5,686 nt of DNA from contig JAUZFY010000336.1 of NCBI GenBank assembly GCA_030840185.1, positions 1 to 5,686 of the forward strand. Direction: 5' to 3'. Made by a program: the position numbers and the translations under genes. The DNA is from Microbacteriaceae bacterium (lineage in GTDB: Bacteria; Actinomycetota; Actinomycetes; Actinomycetales; Microbacteriaceae). Every line of letters begins with the position of its first letter. Positions within the stretch are counted from its first letter, which is position 1. This document shows positions 1-5,686 of the stretch, piece after piece. Under the pieces are notes generated by a model. It ran no database searches. It saw only the letters and a list, made by a program, of their open reading frames with translations, and had not been told where the DNA came from.

Positions 1-1
1 G

Positions 2-413
2 ACTCCGAGACCGCCTGAATGAGGCCGCCGTCGGACAGGTCATGCGCCGAGGCAATGATGTTCTGCTCCGAGCCCGCCTTGAGCAGCCCGGCAAGCGCCT
101 GTTCTGCCGGGAAGTCGACGAGCGGCGGCCGACCGCCGAGGTGATCGTGAATGACACCGGCCCACGCCGAGCCGTCGAGCTCATTCCTCGTGGTGCCGAG
201 CAGGTAGATGTTGTTGCCCTCGTCTTGCCAGCCGGAGGGGATCCGGTCCGCGACGTCGTCGATCATGCCGAGGACGGCGACGACCGGTGTCGGGTGGATT
301 GGCACGTCGCCGGTCTGGTTGTAGAACGAGACGTTTCCTCCCGTGACCGGGATCTCGAGCTCGAGACACCCGTCCGCAAGTCCCTCGACCGCCCGGGAGA
401 ACTGCCACATCAC
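2..413 (-). pseudogene. purL: C-terminal continuation of purL after the in-frame TAG, cut by the window edge
   Basis: Directly after the TAG at 416-414 the unchanged frame reads [15 protein letters not shown], then the conserved [16 protein letters not shown], a [13 protein letters not shown] strand, [14 protein letters not shown] and [16 protein letters not shown], up to the window edge. These are the second AIRS-type half of PurL (the A2 module and the start of the last module). No stop or frameshift occurs between 413 and 3, so this is one gene with a single nonsense codon rather than a degraded remnant. Adding 528 + 1 + 137 codons gives 666, leaving about 100 residues outside the window, which fits a full-length PurL. 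GTG (413-411) and ATG (410-408) follow the TAG immediately and could in principle serve as restart codons, but I see no good ribosome binding site. I call it a pseudogene segment because normal translation would not reach it; sequence error is an equal alternative. Confidence 0.85.
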
Positions 414-2000
414 CTAGGGGTTCTCGGGGCTGCCGAATTTGAGGCAGTCCGACACGGCGACGGGTGTCGCACCGGTGACGGCGACATTGCGGAACGCCTC
501 GGCGAGGGCGAGCTGGGCACCCTGGTACGGGTCGAGTTGTGCGTAACGTCCGTTCGCGTCGGTGGCGACGGCGAAACCGAGCCCGGACTCTTCATCGACG
601 CGGACCATGCCACCGTCGTCCGGGAAGGAGAGGGCCGTGTTGCCCATCACGTAACGGTCGTACTGGTTGGTGATCCAGTCCTTGGAGGCGAGGTTGCCGC
701 TGCCGAGCAGGGCGAGTGCCTCGGCGCGGAGCTCCTCCGGCGTCGTTGTGCGCGGAAGCGAGGTGGCGGAGTCAGCCTGAAGGGCGTCGATCCAGGTCGG
801 GTAGGCGACGGGTCGCTCGTAGACCGGGCCGTCCACCGCGACGGTGCGCGGCTCAACGTTGACGATCTCCTCGCCATTCCAGTTGATGACGAGCCGGCCG
901 GTGTCGGTGACCTCGCCGAGCACGCTTGTCTCGACGTCCCACTTGCGCACGACCGCGAGGAATCCCTCGAGCTTCTCCGGGGTGACGATCGCCATCATGC
1001 GCTCCTGGCTTTCCGACATGAGGATCTCCTCCGCCGTGAGCGTCGGGTCGCGAAGCAACACCTTCTCGAGCTCGATGAACATGCCGCCGTCACCGTTTGA
1101 GGCCAGTTCCGAGGTGGCGCAGCTGATGCCGGCGGCCCCCAGATCCTGGATGCCCTCGACGAGATCTTGGCTGAACAACTCGAGGCAGCACTCGATGAGC
1201 ACCTTCTCGGCGAACGGGTCGCCGACCTGCACCGCTGGCCGCTTCGTCGGCCCCCCTGCACTGAACGAGTCGGACGCGAGAATGGATGCGCCGCCGATGC
1301 CGTCGCCGCCGGTGCGGGCCCCGAACAGCACGACCTTGTTCCCCACCCCGCGGGCGTTAGCCAGGTGAAGGTCCTCGTGCCGAAGCACGCCGACCGCGAG
1401 GGCGTTAACGAGCGGGTTCGCCTGGTACACCGGGTCGAACCAGGTCTCGCCGCCGATGTTCGGCAGGCCGAGGCAGATGCCGTAGAACGAGATGCCGGCC
1501 ACCACACCGTGCACGACGCGAGCCGTATCGGGGTCGTCGATCGCGCCGAACCGCAGCGCATCCATCACGGCAACCGGACGCGCCCCCATGGAGATGATGT
1601 CGCGCACGATCCCGCCGACGCCCGTCGCCGCTCCCTGGAACGGTTCGATGTAGGAGGGGTGGTTGTGGCTCTCGATCTTGAACGTGACAGCCCAGCCCTG
1701 TCCGACATCCACGACGCCCGCGTTTTCGCCCATGCCCACCATGAGGTTCTCCCGCATCTTCGGAGTCGTCTTGTCCCCGAACTGTCGCAGGTAAATCTTG
1801 GAGGATTTGTACGAGCAGTGCTCGCTCCACATGACGGAGTACATCGCGAGTTCGCCGCTCGTGGGGCGGCGGCCAAGGATCTCGCGGATCTTCAGGTATT
1901 CATTCTCTTTGAGGCCAAGCGCGGCGTACGGCTGCTCGCGATCGGGAGTTGCCGCGGCGTTCGAGACAGTGTCGGCTACAGAAATTGTTGGGGTGCTCAC
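414..2000 (-). CDS. purL: Phosphoribosylformylglycinamidine synthase subunit PurL, cut short by an in-frame TAG
   Basis: Converts FGAR, glutamine-derived ammonia and ATP to FGAM in cytosolic de novo purine synthesis, normally with PurS and PurQ. I start at GTG 2000-1998, giving [12 protein letters not shown], with AGGAG (2016-2012) 11 nt upstream; the GTG at 2108 would lie upstream of the likely -10 box. Hallmarks are [12 protein letters not shown] at residues 57-68 (catalytic-type His61), ESHNHPS at 110-116, [12 protein letters not shown] at 123-134, LPNIGGE at 179-185, then [21 protein letters not shown] and MSESQERMM. The frame stops after [10 protein letters not shown] at residue 528, whereas family members of this type run to roughly 750-780 residues. 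The next 137 codons in the same frame are still PurL (see the 2-413 entry). Residues 175 (Ile in YGIC) and 521 (Lys in CLKFG) replace Asn that I recall as near-invariant. Family identity is certain; whether this allele works is doubtful. Confidence 0.93.
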   Translation of the reverse strand: MSTPTISVADTVSNAAATPDREQPYAALGLKENEYLKIREILGRRPTSGELAMYSVMWSEHCSYKSSKIYLRQFGDKTTPKMRENLMVGMGENAGVVDVGQGWAVTFKIESHNHPSYIEPFQGAATGVGGIVRDIISMGARPVAVMDALRFGAIDDPDTARVVHGVVAGISFYGICLGLPNIGGETWFDPVYQANPLVNALAVGVLRHEDLHLANARGVGNKVVLFGARTGGDGIGGASILASDSFSAGGPTKRPAVQVGDPFAEKVLIECCLELFSQDLVEGIQDLGAAGISCATSELASNGDGGMFIELEKVLLRDPTLTAEEILMSESQERMMAIVTPEKLEGFLAVVRKWDVETSVLGEVTDTGRLVINWNGEEIVNVEPRTVAVDGPVYERPVAYPTWIDALQADSATSLPRTTTPEELRAEALALLGSGNLASKDWITNQYDRYVMGNTALSFPDDGGMVRVDEESGLGFAVATDANGRYAQLDPYQGAQLALAEAFRNVAVTGATPVAVSDCLKFGSPENP

Positions 2001-2038
2001 GGGCAGAAGTGCTCCTGGATAGAGTGCCGGATGCCACA

Positions 2039-2044
2039 ATTCTA
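2039..2044 (-). promoter_or_regulatory. Likely -10 box for purL (TAGAAT)
   Basis: On the minus strand TAGAAT (2044-2039) matches the TATAAT consensus at five of six positions. It lies about 38 nt before the GTG at 2000, so a transcript would start near 2032 and carry AGGAG at 2016-2012. No good -35 hexamer is visible 16-18 nt upstream, where the sequence is GC-rich. The box favours the 2000 start over the upstream GTG at 2108 and implies that purL is transcribed on its own, separately from the VOC gene ending at 2136. Confidence 0.4.
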
Positions 2045-2112
2045 TCCGGGTGCCGGTGGCGAACTTGGCGGGGGCTCTGGGAGCGGGGGACCCCGTCGCG
2101 CACGCCACTACA

Positions 2113-2131
2113 CGAGGCGGCCGCCACCTCG
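2113..2131 (-). terminator. Weak hairpin just after the VOC gene
   Basis: Arms CGAGG (2113-2117) and CCTCG (2127-2131) flank a 9-nt loop that contains most of a perfect GGCGGCCGCC palindrome (2117-2126). The element begins five bases past the TGA of the VOC gene. No T-run follows on the minus strand, so intrinsic termination would be poor; it may be only GC-rich chance structure. Confidence 0.2.
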
Positions 2132-2135
2132 AACG

Positions 2136-3026
2136 TCAGTTGGTGGAACCGACCGTTATCGTGTTGGCCCACGGGTCATCGAAGCTGACAGCTCGTCCGT
2201 CGTCGCGGATCTGGATGCCGTGGTGCGACATTCGCTCGGTCAGCGCCCCGAGGTCGTCGTTGCTCGGCACCCTGATGTCGATTCGGCTGAGCCCGAGGGC
2301 AAGTTGCCGCGGTCCCGCGCCGCGCGAGTTCCAGGTGTTCATGGCCAGGTGGTGGTGATAGCCGCCAGCACTCACGAACAGGGCGGAGCCGGGCAACTCG
2401 CCCATAGTCTCGAATCCGAGCAGGTGCACGTAGAACTGCCTGGCCGTCTCCACGTCTCCGACCTGAAGGTGCACGTGCCCGACGGTTGCCCCGCCGATGA
2501 CCGGTTCTGCGACGGCGGCCTCGGTGAGGTGCTCCCGCAGGAACAGGTTCGGGTCAAGGTAGAGGGTGGACATCTCGAGAGTCCCGTGCGTCCAGCTCCA
2601 GGCGCTGCGATCGCGATCCCAGTAGAGCTCGACCCCGTTTCCCTCGGGATCGGTGAAATAGAAGGCCTTGCTGACAAGGTGGTCGGAACTGCCGGTGAAG
2701 GTGTTCGGGTACTTTTGTGCCACCGAGTAGACGGCGGCGGCGAGGGCCTCCTCCGTCTCAAACAGGATCGCGGTGTGAAAGAGACCGGCCTCGTGGGCGC
2801 TCGCGTGCTTTAGCTCCGGCGCGTGCACCAGGATGATGACGGGCGTGGTCCCTCGACCGAGCGTCACGGTGTTGTCGGCGTCGGTTCCGGCGGCTCGTTC
2901 GGCCCCGACGAGCACGCGGAGGCTGACCGCATCCCGGTAGTACTTCGTCATCGCGTCGAGGTCGCCGACGAGCAGGGTCACGGGCCCCATGGTTGTGTCT
3001 GCGGCGAGAATCTCGTGGTCGGTCAT
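2136..3026 (-). CDS. VOC family protein, CatE-like ring-cleaving dioxygenase
   Basis: A 296-residue protein of four VOC modules arranged as two domains, similar in length and layout to Bacillus CatE (about 285 residues). Start ATG 3026-3024 has a strong AGAGGAG site (3038-3032) 5 nt upstream. Module 1 begins MGPVTLLVGDLDAM (13-26), module 2 GLFHTAILFE (81-90) ending DPEGNGVELYWDR (126-138), module 3 GHVHLQVGDV (183-192) ending YHHHLAMNTW (223-232), and module 4 SRIDIRV near 250. Candidate metal ligands are His84, Glu133, His184 and one of His224-226. The last module ends in ANTITV, without the usual extradiol-dioxygenase Glu. It is probably a cytosolic enzyme acting on catechols, hydroquinones or related electrophiles; the substrate is inferred only from family and from the divergent MarR gene, 76 bp away. 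A glyoxalase or fosfomycin-resistance-like role is less likely because of the two-domain length. Confidence 0.85.
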   Translation of the reverse strand: MTDHEILAADTTMGPVTLLVGDLDAMTKYYRDAVSLRVLVGAERAAGTDADNTVTLGRGTTPVIILVHAPELKHASAHEAGLFHTAILFETEEALAAAVYSVAQKYPNTFTGSSDHLVSKAFYFTDPEGNGVELYWDRDRSAWSWTHGTLEMSTLYLDPNLFLREHLTEAAVAEPVIGGATVGHVHLQVGDVETARQFYVHLLGFETMGELPGSALFVSAGGYHHHLAMNTWNSRGAGPRQLALGLSRIDIRVPSNDDLGALTERMSHHGIQIRDDGRAVSFDDPWANTITVGSTN

Positions 3027-3058
3027 GACAGCTCCTCTGGGTTGCGGCTCGCAGCGTA

Positions 3059-3081
3059 CAACTTAGTTGAGGGTTCAACTA
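3059..3081. promoter_or_regulatory. MarR-type operator: palindrome with an overlapping third half-site
   Basis: TAGTTGA (3064-3070), spacer GGGT, then TCAACTA (3075-3081) is a perfect 7-bp inverted repeat, the size and style of operator bound by MarR dimers. Immediately to the left, CAACT (3059-3063) pairs with the same AGTTG (3065-3069) to form a second, tighter inverted repeat with a 1-nt centre. The element sits midway between the divergent VOC and marR genes and covers the likely -35 of marR, so binding should repress marR itself and probably the VOC gene too. Binding by the adjacent regulator is inferred; the repeats are directly visible. Confidence 0.7.
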
Positions 3082-3096
3082 TTCCCCGGCTAGAGT
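3067..3096 (+). promoter_or_regulatory. Likely marR promoter, giving a leaderless transcript
   Basis: TTGAGG (3067-3072) and TAGAGT (3091-3096) are separated by 18 nt; each matches the housekeeping consensus at four of six bases. A start about 7 nt after the -10 falls on or next to the ATG at 3103, and no Shine-Dalgarno sequence lies before that ATG. Together these suggest a leaderless mRNA, which is common in actinobacteria. The -35 lies inside the palindromic operator, consistent with autorepression. Confidence 0.5.
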
Positions 3097-3102
3097 CGAG
3101 CG

Positions 3103-3558
3103 ATGACCCGACTCACGGATGCCCAACAGCACGCCTGGCGTGAACTAGTGATGGCGACCCACCTGCTCGACGAAGCCCTCGATCGCCAGTCGCAGCGCGA
3201 TGGCGGTATGCCGCACGCCTACTACAAGCTGCTCGTCCTGCTTTACGAGTCGCCCGGTCACGGCCAGACGATGAGTGGGCTTGCGGCTCAGCTGCGGTAC
3301 TCACTCAGCCGACTCACTCATGCCGTGACCAGCATGGAGAAGTCGGGCTGGCTGATGCGAAGCCGGTCGACCGACGATCGCAGGGTGCAGACAGTTTCAC
3401 TCACGGATGCCGGGGTCACGGTGGTGAGGCGGGTGTCCCCGCTGCAGGCATCCGAGGTGCGATCGCGGGTGTTCGCACGGCTCAGCGACGAACAGGTCAC
3501 TCAGCTCGCGGCGATCGGCTCCGCGATTGTCGCCGGCCTCGACGCTGGCCCCGACTGA
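3103..3558 (+). CDS. MarR family transcriptional regulator
   Basis: A 151-residue winged-helix DNA-binding protein of normal MarR length. N-terminal helices of the dimer interface cover about residues 6-32; the wHTH runs from about 42 to 104, with LAAQLRYSLSRLTHAVTSME (60-79) as the helix-turn-helix and STDDRRVQTVSLTDAG (89-104) as the wing and its following strand, including the conserved DxRR. A C-terminal helical region completes the dimer domain. There is no cysteine, so it is not a thiol-switch regulator like OhrR or YodB and more likely senses a small ligand. ATG 3103 is the only sensible start and lacks a ribosome binding site, fitting a leaderless transcript. It is divergent from the VOC gene, with a palindromic operator between them, so the VOC gene is its most likely target. 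The ligand is unknown; aromatic or quinone-like compounds are inferred by analogy with MhqR. Confidence 0.9.
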   Translation: MTRLTDAQQHAWRELVMATHLLDEALDRQSQRDGGMPHAYYKLLVLLYESPGHGQTMSGLAAQLRYSLSRLTHAVTSMEKSGWLMRSRSTDDRRVQTVSLTDAGVTVVRRVSPLQASEVRSRVFARLSDEQVTQLAAIGSAIVAGLDAGPD

Positions 3559-3581
3559 GCGCGACTCCGACCGCATTAAAC

Positions 3582-3629
3582 GACCGAGCGCGTCGCCCAA
3601 GAGAAGAAGCCCCGGGCGACGCGCTGGTC
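3582..3629. terminator. Strong hairpin terminator between convergent genes
   Basis: Perfect 12-bp arms AGCGCGTCGCCC (3587-3598) and GGGCGACGCGCT (3614-3625) enclose a 15-nt loop. GACC/GGTC outside them (3582-3585, 3626-3629) extends the stem, with G3586 bulged. The hairpin lies between the stops of marR (3558) and the aldo/keto reductase (3648). On the minus strand a short TTTAAT follows the stem, so it looks best as the reductase terminator; on the plus strand no T-run follows, but the stem could still limit marR read-through. Confidence 0.75.
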
Positions 3630-3647
3630 AGCTGGATAGCTGCTCGC

Positions 3648-4610
3648 TCAGCTGGCGACGCTCTCGCTGGCGAGGCGCGACGACACCTCGTCGAGGCGGA
3701 CGATCTGCTCGGCCGTGATGGCGACATCCGGCGCAGAGAGCAGGTCTGCGAGCTGTGCGGAGCTCGTCGCGCTCGCGATCGGCGCGACAATGCCGTCGCG
3801 GGAGAGCAGCCAGGCGAGTGCCACCGAGGCGATCGAGGTACCGAGCTCCTTCGCGACGTCGTCGAGCACATCGACGACGGCCAGGCCCTCCGGAGTGAGG
3901 TAACTGCCGGCGCCGGCACCGCGGGCTGCGCCTTCGAGGCTCTCCGCGGTGCGGTACTTGCCGGTGAGGAATCCGCTCGCCAGCGAGAAGTACGGCATCA
4001 CGCCGAGGTTTGCGGTGGCCGCTGCGGGCCAGAGCTCCGTCTCGAACGGTTCCCGGTGCACCAGGTTGTAGTGCGGCTGGAACGCGACCGGAAGCGCAAA
4101 GCCGTTGCGAGTCGCGATCTCGATCCACTCCGCGATCCGCGCGGCGCTGTAGTTGGAGATGCCGAGGTAGCGCACCTTCCCGGCAAGCACCAGCTCGTTG
4201 AAGGCGCCGAGTGTCTCCTCGAGCGGGGTCGTCTCATCGTCGAAGTGTGCGTAGTACAGGTCGATGTGGTCGCTCTGAAGGCGGGCGAGCGATGCATCCG
4301 CCGCCGCGGCGATGTTGGCGGCAGCGAGACCGCGGTGCTCAGGGTGCTGGCTTACTTTCGTCGCGACGACGACGGAGTCGCGATTGCCGCGAGCCGCCAT
4401 CCAGCTACCGATGATCCTCTCGGACTCTCCTCCGGAGTTTCCGGGAACCCAGGCGGAGTAGGAATCCGCGGTGTCGATAAAGTTTCCTCCACCGGCGACG
4501 AACGCATCGAGCACCCGGTGTGACTCGGCCTCGTTCGAGGTCCAGCCAAAGGTGTTCCCGCCCAGGTTGATGGGGAATACTTCGAGGTCAGAATTACCGA
4601 TTTTCGGCAT
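3648..4610 (-). CDS. Aldo/keto reductase
   Basis: A 320-residue cytosolic (alpha/beta)8-barrel NAD(P)H-dependent carbonyl reductase. Start ATG 4610-4608 (MPKIGNSDLEV) is chosen because AAAGGA (4621-4616) lies 5 nt upstream; an extension of eight codons to 4634 has no such support. The complete AKR catalytic tetrad is visible: Asp46 and Tyr51 in FIDTADSY, Lys85 in VVVATKV, His122 in YYAHFDDE. Other family marks are GGESERIIGSWM (60-71), VRYLGISNYSA, the Gln-containing FQPHYNLVHRE strand and the LASGFLTGKY segment; the later IASATSSAQL stretch belongs to the cofactor phosphate-binding region. Length is typical and nothing appears missing. The closest relatives I recognise are the general actinobacterial AKRs annotated as putative oxidoreductases; the physiological substrate cannot be told from sequence. 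It is convergent with marR, divergent from the channel gene, and appears monocistronic. Confidence 0.93.
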   Translation of the reverse strand: MPKIGNSDLEVFPINLGGNTFGWTSNEAESHRVLDAFVAGGGNFIDTADSYSAWVPGNSGGESERIIGSWMAARGNRDSVVVATKVSQHPEHRGLAAANIAAAADASLARLQSDHIDLYYAHFDDETTPLEETLGAFNELVLAGKVRYLGISNYSAARIAEWIEIATRNGFALPVAFQPHYNLVHREPFETELWPAAATANLGVMPYFSLASGFLTGKYRTAESLEGAARGAGAGSYLTPEGLAVVDVLDDVAKELGTSIASVALAWLLSRDGIVAPIASATSSAQLADLLSAPDVAITAEQIVRLDEVSSRLASESVAS

Positions 4611-4794
4611 GGCGATCCTTTCGTGACGCGACAAAGGCGCTCGAACGTTTGCGATCCTGCGCCGCTAACTCCAAATGCGCCACGGAGCGATTCATTCCCG
4701 GACCGGTCGCAACCCGGCGGATTCGCAGGCTTCGCGGCCGCGGAACGGGACCGAACACGAGCATCGCCCGGTTACGCGGAATTCCGAAAGCCGC

Positions 4795-4814
4795 CTACCG
4801 TGGAAGTCCGGTAG
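4795..4814. repeat. Short inverted repeat upstream of the MscS gene
   Basis: CTACCG (4795-4800) and CGGTAG (4809-4814) form a perfect 6-bp inverted repeat around the 8-nt TGGAAGTC, ending 27 nt before the GTG start at 4842. It could be an operator or a leader hairpin. The remainder of the 4611-4841 intergenic stretch shows no small gene and no promoter I would defend on either strand. Confidence 0.25.
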
Positions 4815-4841
4815 TGGAGACAACGCTTGGAAGGAGACCGC

Positions 4842-5686
4842 GTGTTCCAGTGGAGATCTTGGCCTGGTCTTGGTATCGCCTTGGCCATCGCGCTCGTTGC
4901 GACGGTGGTAATCGTCGTCGTCACCTCAATCATTGCCAGGGTCGCGGCACGCCGGGAGAGCTGGGCGAGTGGGCTCGTCATCCGCGCGAGATATCCGTAT
5001 CGCCTACTTCTCCTCATCATCGCCATGTGGATCGCGGTCGCCCTCACCCTGCCGCGAAACACGTCGCGGGAACTGACCATCTGGAACAACGTGCATCACG
5101 GTTTCCTCATCGCGGCGATCGCGGGCGGCACGTGGTTGTCCTCGGCGCTCGTGAGTTTCGCGCTCGGACTCGCCACAGGCCGCTATCGACTGGATGTCGC
5201 GGACAACAAGCGAGCACGCAGGGCTCACACCCAGATCGCGATAGTGCGTCGGCTCGCGTCGGTTGTGATTCTGATCGTCGGAATCGCGAGCATCCTGTTG
5301 ACCTTTCCCGGTGTGCAGGCGGTCGGCGCGAGCGTGCTCGCGTCAGCGGGCCTCGTGAGCATTGTTGCGGGCCTTGCCGCCCAGTCGACCCTGGCCAACG
5401 TGTTTGCCGGGGTTCAGCTTGCCTTCAGCGACGCCATTCGGGTCGATGACGTGGTCATCGCGCAGGCCGAGTGGGGTCGGATCGAGGAGATCACCCTCAC
5501 CTACGTCGTTGTGCACATCTGGGACGATCGGCGGCTCGTACTTCCGTCCACGTACTTCACGAGCACACCGTTCGAGAACTGGACCCGCCACTCGAGCCAG
5601 CTACTCGGGTCTGTTGAGTTCGACCTCGACTGGCGAGTGAGCCCGGCCCAGATGCGGGCTCATCTCGCCGAGGTCCTGGCCAAAAC
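4842..5686 (+). CDS. MscS-type mechanosensitive ion channel, 3' end outside the window
   Basis: An inner-membrane channel of the small-conductance mechanosensitive family, which opens under membrane tension to release solutes on hypo-osmotic shock. Start GTG 4842 has an excellent AAGGAG (4831-4836) 5 nt upstream. The frame is open for 281 codons to the window edge. Predicted membrane segments are at about residues 10-32, 54-71, 86-111 and 137-155, followed by the Gly/Ala-rich pore helix 162-195 (GASVLASAGLVSIVAGLAAQ, then STLANVFAGVQLAF). The conserved beta-domain follows from about 200 (IRVDDVV, EWGRIEEITLTYV, RLVLPSTYFTSTPFENW), then the start of the C-terminal alpha/beta domain. A basic loop (RRAHTQIAIVRR and neighbours, about 114-137) connects TM4 to the body, as expected for the cytosolic side. 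The four-TM layout is typical of actinobacterial MscS homologues. It is divergent from the aldo/keto reductase. Confidence 0.92.
   Translation, partial: MFQWRSWPGLGIALAIALVATVVIVVVTSIIARVAARRESWASGLVIRARYPYRLLLLIIAMWIAVALTLPRNTSRELTIWNNVHHGFLIAAIAGGTWLSSALVSFALGLATGRYRLDVADNKRARRAHTQIAIVRRLASVVILIVGIASILLTFPGVQAVGASVLASAGLVSIVAGLAAQSTLANVFAGVQLAFSDAIRVDDVVIAQAEWGRIEEITLTYVVVHIWDDRRLVLPSTYFTSTPFENWTRHSSQLLGSVEFDLDWRVSPAQMRAHLAEVLAK

Noticed and set aside
414..416. Pyrrolysine insertion or other programmed recoding at the purL TAG
   Set aside because: No amber-decoding tRNA or recoding structure is visible in the window, and PurL has no reason to need pyrrolysine at this site. A simple mutation or error is more likely.
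42..1100. Plus-strand 352-codon open frame
   Set aside because: It is antisense to purL, whose minus-strand translation carries the conserved motifs. The plus product is Arg/Val/Asp-rich with no recognisable domain, typical of high-GC shadow frames.
2001..2108. Upstream GTG at 2108 as the start of purL
   Set aside because: The extra 36 residues do not resemble PurL, there is no ribosome binding site, and the likely -10 box lies downstream of it.
2117..2126. Perfect GGCGGCCGCC palindrome
   Set aside because: Pure G/C palindromes of this size are expected by chance in high-GC DNA. It was kept only as part of a low-confidence hairpin.
1167..2813. Plus-strand 548-codon open frame
   Set aside because: It lies opposite two well-supported minus-strand genes (purL and VOC) and their intergenic gap. 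It has low-complexity composition and no recognised family.
3628..3656. Repeated TCAGCTGG copies around 3628 and 3648
   Set aside because: There are only two short copies, one overlapping the reductase stop codon, with no further copies and no regular spacing.
4642..4651. CGAACGTTTG, a near-palindrome with an AACGTT core resembling LacI-family operators
   Set aside because: It is only ten bases with two mismatched positions, no LacI-type gene is nearby, and such sites are easily met by chance.
4649..5449. Plus-strand 266-codon open frame
   Set aside because: It overlaps the MscS gene in another frame. The MscS frame has a perfect ribosome binding site, membrane segments and conserved motifs; this one is Arg/Gly/His-rich noise.

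Overview
The window is high-GC DNA from an actinobacterium, most likely in or near the Microbacteriaceae. The signs are strong G/C preference at third codon positions, GTG starts, a PurL of the PurL/PurS/PurQ type and an actinobacterial-type MscS channel. The family-level placement is an impression from protein similarity as I remember it, not a search result. I see no tRNA, rRNA, mobile element, CRISPR array or defence system. This is mostly ordinary chromosomal housekeeping and stress-response sequence.

Layout, left to right. (1) Positions 1-2000, minus strand: purL (phosphoribosylformylglycinamidine synthase, purine synthesis). It runs off the left edge and is interrupted by an in-frame TAG at 414-416; the same reading frame continues as recognisable PurL down to position 3. 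(2) 2136-3026, minus: a two-domain VOC/CatE-like ring-cleaving dioxygenase or glyoxalase-fold protein. (3) 3027-3102: a short divergent control region with a perfect palindromic operator and an overlapping third half-site. (4) 3103-3558, plus: a MarR-family regulator, probably made from a leaderless mRNA. (5) 3559-3647: a strong hairpin terminator between convergent genes. (6) 3648-4610, minus: an aldo/keto reductase with a complete catalytic tetrad. (7) 4611-4841: a divergent intergenic region. (8) 4842-5686, plus: an MscS-type mechanosensitive channel cut by the right edge.

The MarR regulator and the VOC protein form a classic divergent regulator/target pair. By analogy with Bacillus MhqR and CatR systems, they probably respond to quinones, catechols or other aromatic electrophiles. 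The aldo/keto reductase could act in the same broad carbonyl and electrophile detoxification, but it is convergent, separately transcribed and not visibly co-regulated. The point most worth checking is purL: a nonsense codon plus two replacements of normally invariant Asn residues in an otherwise intact frame. That suggests either early gene decay (purine auxotrophy) or sequence error. I found no convincing novel multi-gene system.
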